The notes beneath the pieces were generated by a model. That model saw nothing but the letters and a program-made list of their open reading frames with translations. It was not told the origin of the DNA and did no database searches. Below are positions 1 to 4,545 of a stretch of 5,315 nt of DNA, in pieces. Both the position numbers and the translations under genes were made by a program. Location: the NCBI GenBank assembly GCA_017620115.1, contig JAFZRB010000371.1:1-5315 (forward strand). The letters run 5' to 3'. This DNA is from Clostridia bacterium (GTDB lineage Bacteria > Bacillota > Clostridia > Christensenellales > Aristaeellaceae). How positions within the stretch are numbered: the first letter of the stretch is position 1; every line of letters begins with the position of its first letter.

Positions 1-629
1 GCCAGGATCTGCGCGCGGTGGAAGTGGACGTTCTCGCAGCCGCACACCCAATAGCTCCATCCGGCCGGCTGGTTGCGCCGGGTCACGTCCTCGACGAGCA
101 CGTTTCTGCAGCCAATGAAGAACGCCACGCGGGCCGGGCTCAGGCTGCACAGCCGGCGCTGGGCGGGCATGAGGCCGCGGGAGCCTTCGTCCTCGAAGTT
201 TTCGGGAAAGCGCTTGCGGGCGTAGGGCCACAGCCCGTCGCGCGCCTTGTCGGCGGGCAGGGGCTCAATGTACGCCTCGCCCTGGCAGTCGATCGCGCCG
301 CGGCCGGTGATGGCGATGTCCTCGCAGCCCTCGGCGTAGATAAAGCAGCGCCTGTTGAAGCGCGGCGCGTATTCGAGGCGCCAGAAGTCCGTGTCGATTT
401 CCGGAAAATCCAGCCCGTTTGTCGAACCAAGCAGCACGGCGTCGCGCTCGATGCGCAGTTCCACGCCGCTCTTCAGGTCGATGCGCCCGCACAGGAACCG
501 CCCGCCCTCCAGCGTGACGCGCCCGCCGCCGTGAGCCGAACAGTCGTCGATTGCCGCCTGAACGGCGGCGGTGTCGAAGGTCGTTCCGTCGCCGACGGCG
601 CCGTAGGCCCTGATATCGCAGTTCAGCAT
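1..629 (-). CDS. GH28-family glycoside hydrolase (polygalacturonase-like), N-terminal part, cut by the left edge
   Basis: The minus strand is open from ATG at 629-627 to the window edge, giving 209 codons without a stop. The protein starts straight into the pectate-lyase/GH28 beta-helix entry: AYGAVGDGTTFDTAAVQAAI at residues 8-27, then HGGGRVTL (33-40), a LKSGVELRIE strand (52-61) and LLGST (66-70). Residues 109-117 read GRGAIDCQG, matching the family's GxGxIDGxG turn, and IGCRNVLVEDVT (172-183) followed by CENV (198-201) are the next helix coils. GH28 enzymes hydrolyse galacturonan-type pectic polymers or related glycans. The catalytic Asp motifs (NTDG, DD) lie beyond the edge and cannot be checked. 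There is no signal peptide or hydrophobic N-terminus, so a cytoplasmic enzyme acting on imported oligosaccharides is likely (inference). GGGGAGGG at 645-638 sits 8 bases before the start, and a consensus promoter lies just upstream. Other beta-helix sugar enzymes are possible but less likely. Substrate is unknown. Confidence 0.85.
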   Translation of the reverse strand, partial: MLNCDIRAYGAVGDGTTFDTAAVQAAIDDCSAHGGGRVTLEGGRFLCGRIDLKSGVELRIERDAVLLGSTNGLDFPEIDTDFWRLEYAPRFNRRCFIYAEGCEDIAITGRGAIDCQGEAYIEPLPADKARDGLWPYARKRFPENFEDEGSRGLMPAQRRLCSLSPARVAFFIGCRNVLVEDVTRRNQPAGWSYWVCGCENVHFHRAQIL

Positions 630-661
630 GATGTTCGCCCTCCCCGTATGCGTTTTTCTGA

Positions 662-690
662 ATTTTATCACGGCCGGTTTGGTCTGTCAA
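662..690 (-). promoter_or_regulatory. Sigma-A-type promoter of the GH28 gene
   Basis: Reading the minus strand, a perfect TTGACA -35 (690-685) is separated by exactly 17 bases from a TAAAAT -10 (667-662). TGA precedes the -10, so it is also an extended -10 (TGn). The predicted start of transcription is near 655, leaving a leader of about 26 bases with the ribosome binding site GGGGAGGG at 645-638. This is the best consensus promoter in the window. The only in-frame upstream start candidate, a GTG, overlaps the -10, which supports the ATG at 629 as the true start. Confidence 0.8.
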
Positions 691-734
691 CGCGCGGGCG
701 GCGGCATTTATTTATGCGCGAGACAGGATTTAAC

Positions 735-763
735 TTCACAAAGCGTTTCCGGCGTGCTATACT
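735..763 (+). promoter_or_regulatory. Distal rightward sigma-A-type promoter, target uncertain
   Basis: TTCACA (735-740, five of six bases of the -35 consensus) is followed after exactly 17 bases by TATACT (758-763, five of six bases of the -10 consensus). A further TATAAT at 765-770 overlaps downstream but has no -35 at suitable spacing. Transcription would begin near 770, about 170 bases before the asp23-like start, and run through a GC-rich stem-loop. It may be a second, distal promoter of the asp23 operon or drive a short untranslated RNA. The sequence does not decide between these. Confidence 0.55.
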
Positions 764-787
764 GTATAATCATGAGGTCGGATGCGC

Positions 788-820
788 GCCGGCCCGCGGG
801 CATACCGCCCGCGCGGGCGC
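788..820 (+). other. GC-rich imperfect stem-loop in the leader downstream of the distal promoter
   Basis: GCGGGC at 796-801 pairs with GCCCGC at 807-812 around the loop ATACC (802-806). The pairing extends outward with small bulges (C795-G813, then C794/C793 with G815/G816). Each arm is itself nearly palindromic (GCCCGCGGGC at 792-801 and GCCCGCGCGGGC at 807-818), so other folds, including cruciform or dimer pairing, are possible. No T-run follows on either strand, so it is not a standard intrinsic terminator. It would lie 20-50 bases into a transcript from the 735-763 promoter. Confidence 0.45.
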
Positions 821-882
821 AATAAGCTGATGACGGACGACGCCAGCGGCAAACGTTCCGAAATAAATTAATGCCGGAGGGT

Positions 883-911
883 TTGCGCGGCCGGCGCTTT
901 TCTGATATAAT
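883..911 (+). promoter_or_regulatory. Proximal promoter of the asp23-amaP operon, extended -10
   Basis: A perfect TATAAT at 906-911 is preceded by TGA (903-905), giving an extended -10. The -35 at 883-888 is TTGCGC, matching only the TTG half, at the ideal 17-base spacing, which is typical when an extended -10 compensates. An A/T-rich patch, AAATAAATTAAT at 861-872, falls where an UP element would sit (about -57 to -46). The predicted start of transcription is near 918, leaving a leader of about 23 bases that contains the ribosome binding site AGGAGGT. Confidence 0.75.
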
Positions 912-923
912 GGTTGCATAACG

Positions 924-930
924 AGGAGGT
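924..930 (+). promoter_or_regulatory. Ribosome binding site that fixes the asp23-like start
   Basis: AGGAGGT, a near-perfect anti-16S match, lies 10 bases before ATG at 941. The open frame extends further upstream to a TTG at 914, but that codon lies upstream of this site and at or before the predicted transcription start, so the ATG is chosen. Confidence 0.85.
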
Positions 931-940
931 GCGATTCAGC

Positions 941-1624
941 ATGAACGAAAATCTTCCGTCCAATGTGCAGATGGACGCCAATGAAAACGGCTCGGTTATC
1001 TTTGCGACGGATGTCATCGCCACCATCGCCGGGCTCGCGGCCACCGAGGTCGAGGGCGTCGCCAGCATGGTCGGCACCTCGTCCGGCGGCGGCCTGGCCG
1101 ATATTTTCAACCGCAAAAACCAGAATTCGAAGTCGCTCACCCGCGGCGTGCGCATCGATCTGGGCGAAAAGAACACCGTAAGCGTTCAGCTGACGATCAT
1201 CGTGGATTACGGCTCGCCCATTCCCGAGGTGGCGGGCAGCATTCAGGAAAACGTCAAAAAGGCCATCGAAACCATGAGCGGCCTCACGGTCACCAGCGTG
1301 AACGTGCACGTGTCCGGCGTGAGCTTCGAGCGCGAGCAGCGCACGGCCGCCGAGATCGAGCAGAAGCAGCGCCTGATGCTGCAGAAGCAGGACGGCGGCG
1401 AGAAGAGCGAGGAGAAGCCCGCCGAAAGGCCCGCGGAACAGGCCGAAGCGCCCGCCGAACCCGCGAGCGAGCCGGCTGAACCGGCCGCGGAGGAGGACGA
1501 GGGCGATTACGAGCTCGACCTGGGCGACGAGCCCGAGGACGACCAGATCGGCGCTCCCGCTGAAAAAGCGGCGGCCGAGCCTGAAGCGGACGGGGCCGAC
1601 GACGCGGAAAAGCACGCAGAATAG
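941..1624 (+). CDS. Asp23/Gls24 family (DUF322, YqhY-type) protein with long acidic/proline-rich C-terminal tail
   Basis: The protein has 227 residues. Residues 17-130 are the Asp23/Gls24 domain: GSVIFATDVIATIAGLAATE (17-36) followed by VEGVASMVG (37-45) is the family's N-terminal helix signature. RIDLGEKNTVSVQLTIIVDYG (71-91) is the central strand pair, and IPEVAGSIQENVKKAIE (94-110) with LTVTSVNVHVSGVSF (115-129) is the closing helix and strand. Residues 131-150 form a charged helix, and about 152-227 are low-complexity Ala/Glu/Pro with an acidic patch, DEGDYELDLGDEPEDDQIG (186-204). There is no signal peptide or membrane segment, so it is cytosolic. In Firmicutes, Asp23 is membrane-tethered by AmaP and linked to envelope stress; YqhY, encoded next to nusB in B. 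subtilis, has been linked to acetyl-CoA carboxylase control. The next gene is an AmaP-like anchor 29 bases downstream. The family call is firm; the exact role is not. Confidence 0.9.
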   Translation: MNENLPSNVQMDANENGSVIFATDVIATIAGLAATEVEGVASMVGTSSGGGLADIFNRKNQNSKSLTRGVRIDLGEKNTVSVQLTIIVDYGSPIPEVAGSIQENVKKAIETMSGLTVTSVNVHVSGVSFEREQRTAAEIEQKQRLMLQKQDGGEKSEEKPAERPAEQAEAPAEPASEPAEPAAEEDEGDYELDLGDEPEDDQIGAPAEKAAAEPEADGADDAEKHAE

Positions 1625-1638
1625 GGCTTGAACAGGCC

Positions 1639-1645
1639 GGAGGAG
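1639..1645 (+). promoter_or_regulatory. Ribosome binding site that fixes the amaP start
   Basis: GGAGGAG is placed 8 bases before ATG at 1654. An in-frame GTG at 1645 overlaps this site and therefore cannot be the start, so the protein begins MRLNRWDR. Confidence 0.8.
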
Positions 1646-1653
1646 TGACTTCG

Positions 1654-2226
1654 ATGAGGCTGAACCGGTGGGATCGCCTGGGCGTCGCGGTCAGCGCGGC
1701 GCTGAGCCTGCTGTTTTTGCTCGTTTCGTTCATCTGCGCGGTCGCGCCGGATCTTTTTCAGGCCGTCGCCGGGGCGCTGCGGAACGGGCTTTTCCTGCGC
1801 ATCCTGCTGATGACCGCCTGCATCGCGCTGGCCGTGTTCATTTGCGGCTGCGTATGGCCGCTGCTGCGCGGCGGACAGGAAGTGGCTCAGGAGGAGAAAA
1901 CCGTGCCCCTGGACGACGGCGAAGGCGGCAGCGTGCGCGTTTCGCAGGCCGCGCTGGAGGCGCTGGTGAGGCGCGCGGTCGGCTCGATCAAAGGCGTGGA
2001 AAAGTACGACGTGAAGCTGTTTCAGAGCGCCGGGTCGCTGAACGTGACGCTCGAGGCCAGCGTGCGTCAGGGCGTAAAGCTGCCGGATCTGGCGCAGGCG
2101 GCGCAGAGCAGCGTGCGGCAAACGCTGGAGGAAATGGCCGGCGTGAAAGTGGACGCCGTGGCGCTGCTGGTCACCGACATCCTGCCGGACGCGGCTCAGG
2201 CATCGTCCGGGCAGGGAAAGGGCTGA
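1654..2226 (+). CDS. amaP: AmaP-like alkaline shock response membrane anchor protein
   Basis: The protein has 190 residues, close to the roughly 180-200 usual for AmaP. Two hydrophobic helices are plain, at about residues 9-31 (rich in L, F, V, A) and 47-68, joined by a short loop containing PDLFQAVAG (32-40). The C-terminal half, from about residue 88, carries an Asp23-like pattern: GSVRVSQAALEALVRRAV (about 92-109), IKGVEKYDVKLF, a LNVTLEASVRQGV strand and a final VKVDAVALLVTDI strand. In Staphylococcus aureus, AmaP anchors Asp23 to the membrane, and the adjacent upstream Asp23-family gene makes the same pairing likely here (inference). The membrane helices would leave the C-terminal domain in the cytoplasm. 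It is probably cotranscribed with the gene before it. A general DUF322-domain membrane protein is the alternative name. Confidence 0.78.
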   Translation: MRLNRWDRLGVAVSAALSLLFLLVSFICAVAPDLFQAVAGALRNGLFLRILLMTACIALAVFICGCVWPLLRGGQEVAQEEKTVPLDDGEGGSVRVSQAALEALVRRAVGSIKGVEKYDVKLFQSAGSLNVTLEASVRQGVKLPDLAQAAQSSVRQTLEEMAGVKVDAVALLVTDILPDAAQASSGQGKG

Positions 2227-2275
2227 CGCGGACAGCGGCGGCGGCCGGTTCCGGCGACAGGAAGAGCGCGGAAAA

Positions 2276-2313
2276 GCATGCCGGCGCGGCGTTGAACTGC
2301 GCCGGCTTTATGC
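2276..2313 (+). terminator. Weak terminator-like or attenuator hairpin after amaP
   Basis: GCCGGCGC (2280-2287) pairs perfectly with GCGCCGGC (2299-2306) around an 11-base loop, and TTTAT follows at 2307-2311. An outer GCAT/ATGC pair (2276-2279 with 2310-2313) could extend the stem past a TTT bulge. The T-run is short, so termination would be partial at best and read-through into nusB is expected. The position, 54 bases after the amaP stop and 46 before the nusB start, suits an operon boundary or attenuator. Confidence 0.45.
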
Positions 2314-2320
2314 GTATATA
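2292..2320 (+). promoter_or_regulatory. Candidate internal promoter for nusB-kae1-folD-xseA
   Basis: TTGAAC (2292-2297) lies 17 bases before TATATA (2315-2320), each matching four of six consensus positions. The -35 falls inside the loop of the preceding hairpin. Transcription would start near 2327. The match is moderate and the local sequence is more A/T-rich than its surroundings, so chance is possible. Confidence 0.35.
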
Positions 2321-2327
2321 CAGGGAG

Positions 2328-2349
2328 GGCGGCGCTGCCGCCGGAGAGG
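2328..2349 (+). promoter_or_regulatory. Small hairpin followed directly by the nusB ribosome binding site
   Basis: GGCGGC (2328-2333) and GCCGCC (2337-2342) form a 6-bp stem with a GCT loop, and GGAGAGG (2343-2349) begins on the very next base. The binding site is 9 bases from ATG at 2359 but touches the alternative ATG at 2350, so 2359 is the likelier start. If the candidate promoter upstream is real, this hairpin would sit at the extreme 5' end of the transcript. Confidence 0.45.
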
Positions 2350-2358
2350 ATGGGTTTT

Positions 2359-2751
2359 ATGGACAGAACGGGAGCCCGCGCCGCGGCGATGAAGCTGCTC
2401 TACGAATGGGAAATGGGCGGCGAGGGCGGCGAGGACACGCGCCTTGGCATGCTCGACATTCAGCCGGATGAAAACGAAGCGGATTACATGGACGCGCTGG
2501 TGGAAGGCGTCAGGGCGCACGCGGCGGAGCTGGACGCGCTGGTGTCGAAATACGCCGTGGGCTGGCGGCTGGAGCGCATTAACCGCGTGGATCTGAGCAT
2601 ACTACGCGTGGCGATTTATGAGATCTCCTTTGAAAAGCTGGCCCCCGCCGTGGCGGTGAACGAGGCGCTGGAGCTGGCGCGCACCTATTCGACGCCGGAG
2701 GCGGTTTCTTTCATCAACGGCGTGCTGGGCAGTCTGCTCAGGGGATTGTGA
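2359..2751 (+). CDS. nusB: Transcription antitermination factor NusB
   Basis: The protein has 130 residues, a normal length for NusB, and is all-helical throughout. The N-terminal RNA-binding helix reads ARAAAMKLLYEWEM (6-19), like the family's AR..ALQ.LY.WE. Residues 69-89 contain WRLERINRVDLSILRVAIYE, the conserved core, and residues 100-126 contain VNEALELARTYSTPEAVSFI followed by NGVLGSL, the family's most recognisable stretch. NusB binds boxA RNA together with NusE (ribosomal protein S10) and supports antitermination on rRNA operons in the cytoplasm. The ATG at 2359 is preferred over the in-frame ATG at 2350 because of ribosome binding site spacing. Its stop codon overlaps the next start by one base (TGATG). 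A 132-base gap separates it from amaP. Confidence 0.95.
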   Translation: MDRTGARAAAMKLLYEWEMGGEGGEDTRLGMLDIQPDENEADYMDALVEGVRAHAAELDALVSKYAVGWRLERINRVDLSILRVAIYEISFEKLAPAVAVNEALELARTYSTPEAVSFINGVLGSLLRGL

Positions 2752-3713
2752 TGGGCGCGGTTCTGGGCGTCGACACCAGCTGTTACACCACCTCCTGCGC
2801 CCTGGCGAACGCAGCCGGCCTCATCGGCCAGCGCCGCCGGCTGCTCACGGTCGAGATGGGCGGCCGGGGACTGATGCAGTCGGAGGGCGTGTTCCAGCAT
2901 GTGGGGCGGCTGCCCGCGCTGCTTGAAGCGCTGCTGGACGAGGCGGGTCATCCGGCTGTTTCGGCGGTGTGCGCGAGCACGCGGCCCCGGCCTGTCGAGG
3001 GCTCGTATATGCCGGTGTTCACCGTGGGCGAGGGCTTCGCGCGGAGCGTCGCCGCGGCGCTGAACGTCCCGTTTTTCGCCACGAGCCATCAGGAGGGTCA
3101 CATCCGCGCGGCCATGGTGGGCACGCGCCTCGGGCCGGGCGACCGCTTTCTGGCGCTGCACCTGTCCGGCGGCACGACGGAGATCGTGCGCGTGGACGGC
3201 GGCGGGATCGGGTTGATCGGCGGCTCGAACGACCTGCACGCGGGGCAGTTCGTCGACCGAGTGGGCGTGCGGCTGGGCCTGCCGTTCCCGGCCGGGCCGG
3301 AGCTGGAAAAGCTGGCGCGGCGCGGCAGGGCGCAGGCGCGGTTGCCCATCTGGGTGCGCGGCTGCCAGTGCAGCTTTTCGGGCAGCGAGTCGGCGGCGCA
3401 GCGGCTGATCGACGCGGGCGGCATTCCGCCCGAGGACATGGCCGCGGAGGTGTTCTCCTGCCTGGCGCGCGCCCTCGCGAAGACGCTGTGGAACGCCGCG
3501 CGGGAAACCGGCGAGAAGAAGTTGCTGCTGGCGGGCGGCGTGGCGAGCGCCGCGCTGCTGCGGGAGCTGCTGCCCGAACGGCTGCGCCGGCTGGGCGCGG
3601 ATCTGGAACTCAACTGGGGCCGGCCCGAGCTGTCGGGCGACAACGCCGGCGGCGTGGCGCTGATCGGCTATGAAAAACTGACGGAGGAAACGAATCATGG
3701 CAACGCTGATTGA
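2751..3713 (+). CDS. TsaD/Kae1-like (peptidase M22 family) paralog
   Basis: The protein has 320 residues, slightly shorter than typical TsaD. ASKHA/Kae1 motifs appear in order: LGVDTSCYTTS (5-15), the metal-binding HxxxH as HQEGH (113-117), LSGGTTE (138-144), the AGQFVDR segment with D169 (163-170), GLPFPAGPELEKLA (176-189), CSFSGSES (207-214), LAGGVAS (260-266) and the C-terminal GDNAGG with D297. Canonical TsaD makes the tRNA t6A modification and begins LGIETSCDET; here the DE pair is replaced by YT. This replacement, and the position beside nusB and folD-xseA, fits the Kae1-like paralogs of Clostridia, often annotated O-sialoglycoprotein endopeptidase, whose function is not established. 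The metal ligands are kept, so nucleotide and metal binding are likely. ATG at 2751 is preferred over GTG at 2748 because AGGGGA (2740-2745) is better spaced. The gene overlaps folD by 17 bases. It could be the only TsaD of this genome, but that is unlikely. Confidence 0.85.
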   Translation: MGAVLGVDTSCYTTSCALANAAGLIGQRRRLLTVEMGGRGLMQSEGVFQHVGRLPALLEALLDEAGHPAVSAVCASTRPRPVEGSYMPVFTVGEGFARSVAAALNVPFFATSHQEGHIRAAMVGTRLGPGDRFLALHLSGGTTEIVRVDGGGIGLIGGSNDLHAGQFVDRVGVRLGLPFPAGPELEKLARRGRAQARLPIWVRGCQCSFSGSESAAQRLIDAGGIPPEDMAAEVFSCLARALAKTLWNAARETGEKKLLLAGGVASAALLRELLPERLRRLGADLELNWGRPELSGDNAGGVALIGYEKLTEETNHGNAD

Positions 3714-4545
3714 CGGAAAGGCCATCGCCGCCGACGTGCGCGCGCAGGCGGCGCGGCGCGTTCAGGCGCTGAAGGAAAAGGGCGTCGAGCCCGCGCTGGC
3801 CGTGATCCTGGCGGGCGAGGATCCCGCCTCGAAGGTATACGTGCGCAACAAGGCGCGCGCGTGCAAAGAGTGCGGCATCCGCAGCGAAGTGATCCGCCTG
3901 AGCGGGGACATTTCGCAGGACGATCTCATGGCCGAAATCGAACGCGTGAACCGGGACGACAGCCTCCATGGGTTGCTCATCCAGCTGCCGCTGCCCAGGC
4001 ATCTCGATGCGGAGGCCGCGCTGGCCGCCGTCGACTGGCGCAAGGACGTGGACGGCTTTCACCGCATGAACGCGGGCGCGCTGCTGAACGGCGCGCCGGG
4101 CGTGTTGCCCTGTACGCCGGCGGGCTGCATGGAGCTGCTCAGGCGCAGCGGCGTGCCGCTGGACGGCGCGCAGGCCGTGGTCGTCGGGCGCAGCAACATC
4201 GTGGGCAAGCCCATGGCGCTGCTGCTCATGCAGGCCAACTGCACCGTGACCGTGTGCCATTCGCACACGAAAAACCTGGCGGACGTGGTTCGCCGCGCGG
4301 ACGTGGTCGTTGCCGCCATCGGAAAGCCGCGCTTCATCACGGCGGACATGGTGAAGGAGGGCGCGGCGGTGATCGACGTGGGCATCAACCGCCTGCCGGA
4401 CGGCTCTCTGTGCGGCGACGTGGATTTCGACGCCGTGAGCGAAAAGGCGGGCTTTATCACGCCCGTGCCCGGCGGCGTGGGGCCGATGACCATCGCCATG
4501 CTGATGATGAACACCGTCCAGGCGGCGGAGAATCATGCCTGCTGA
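3697..4545 (+). CDS. folD: Bifunctional methylenetetrahydrofolate dehydrogenase/methenyltetrahydrofolate cyclohydrolase FolD
   Basis: The protein has 282 residues, the standard FolD length. The active-site segment SKVYVRNKARACKECGI (45-61) holds Tyr48 and the catalytic Lys52. GLLIQLPLP (92-100) supplies Gln96, and KDVDGF (116-121) supplies Asp119. LPCTPAG (137-143), the NADP-binding loop VGRSNIVGKPMA (163-174) and PVPGGVGPMT (256-265) complete the family signature. All key residues are present. The enzyme interconverts 5,10-methylene-, methenyl- and 10-formyl-tetrahydrofolate in the cytoplasm, feeding purine and formyl-Met synthesis. GGAGG at 3683-3687, inside the end of the upstream gene, is 9 bases from the ATG. 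The overlaps with both neighbours indicate translational coupling. Confidence 0.97.
   Translation: MATLIDGKAIAADVRAQAARRVQALKEKGVEPALAVILAGEDPASKVYVRNKARACKECGIRSEVIRLSGDISQDDLMAEIERVNRDDSLHGLLIQLPLPRHLDAEAALAAVDWRKDVDGFHRMNAGALLNGAPGVLPCTPAGCMELLRRSGVPLDGAQAVVVGRSNIVGKPMALLLMQANCTVTVCHSHTKNLADVVRRADVVVAAIGKPRFITADMVKEGAAVIDVGINRLPDGSLCGDVDFDAVSEKAGFITPVPGGVGPMTIAMLMMNTVQAAENHAC

Larger units (their letters stand above)
630..940. other. Divergent intergenic region between the GH28 gene and the asp23-like gene
   Basis: These 311 bases separate two genes transcribed away from each other and contain no convincing coding sequence. They hold the leftward GH28 promoter (662-690), a rightward promoter (735-763), a GC-rich stem-loop (788-820), an A/T-rich patch (861-872) and the rightward asp23 promoter (883-911). 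The base composition is visibly richer in A/T around the promoter cores than in the flanking genes. A 17-codon open frame at 772-825 has no ribosome binding site and is not called. Confidence 0.7.

Noticed and set aside
736..751. Possible catabolite-control (cre-like) site around AAAGCGTTTCC near the distal promoter
   Set aside because: Only about six of nine defined positions of the cre consensus match on either strand and the outer arms are not symmetric, so it cannot be told from chance.
772..825. 17-codon open frame (MRSDARRPAGIPPARAQ) just after the distal promoter
   Set aside because: No ribosome binding site, the start would be at the very 5' end of the transcript, and the codons simply read through the GC-rich stem-loop.
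791..825. The GC-rich stem-loop as an intrinsic terminator
   Set aside because: No T-run follows on either strand (AATAAGC rightward, ATCCGAC leftward), so it is described only as a structured element.
18..830. 270-codon plus-strand open frame and shorter minus-strand frames across the left 700 bases
   Set aside because: The GH28 homology is in a different minus-strand frame that stays open to the window edge, so these are shadows of that gene.
914..940. N-terminal extension of the Asp23-family protein from TTG at 914
   Set aside because: The TTG lies upstream of the AGGAGGT site and about at the predicted transcription start. The ATG at 941 has ideal spacing.
770..1615. 281-codon antisense open frame opposite the asp23-like gene
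   Set aside because: Its composition (runs of L, G, A, R, H) is that of a high-GC shadow frame. The plus-strand frame carries a clear family domain, promoter and ribosome binding site.
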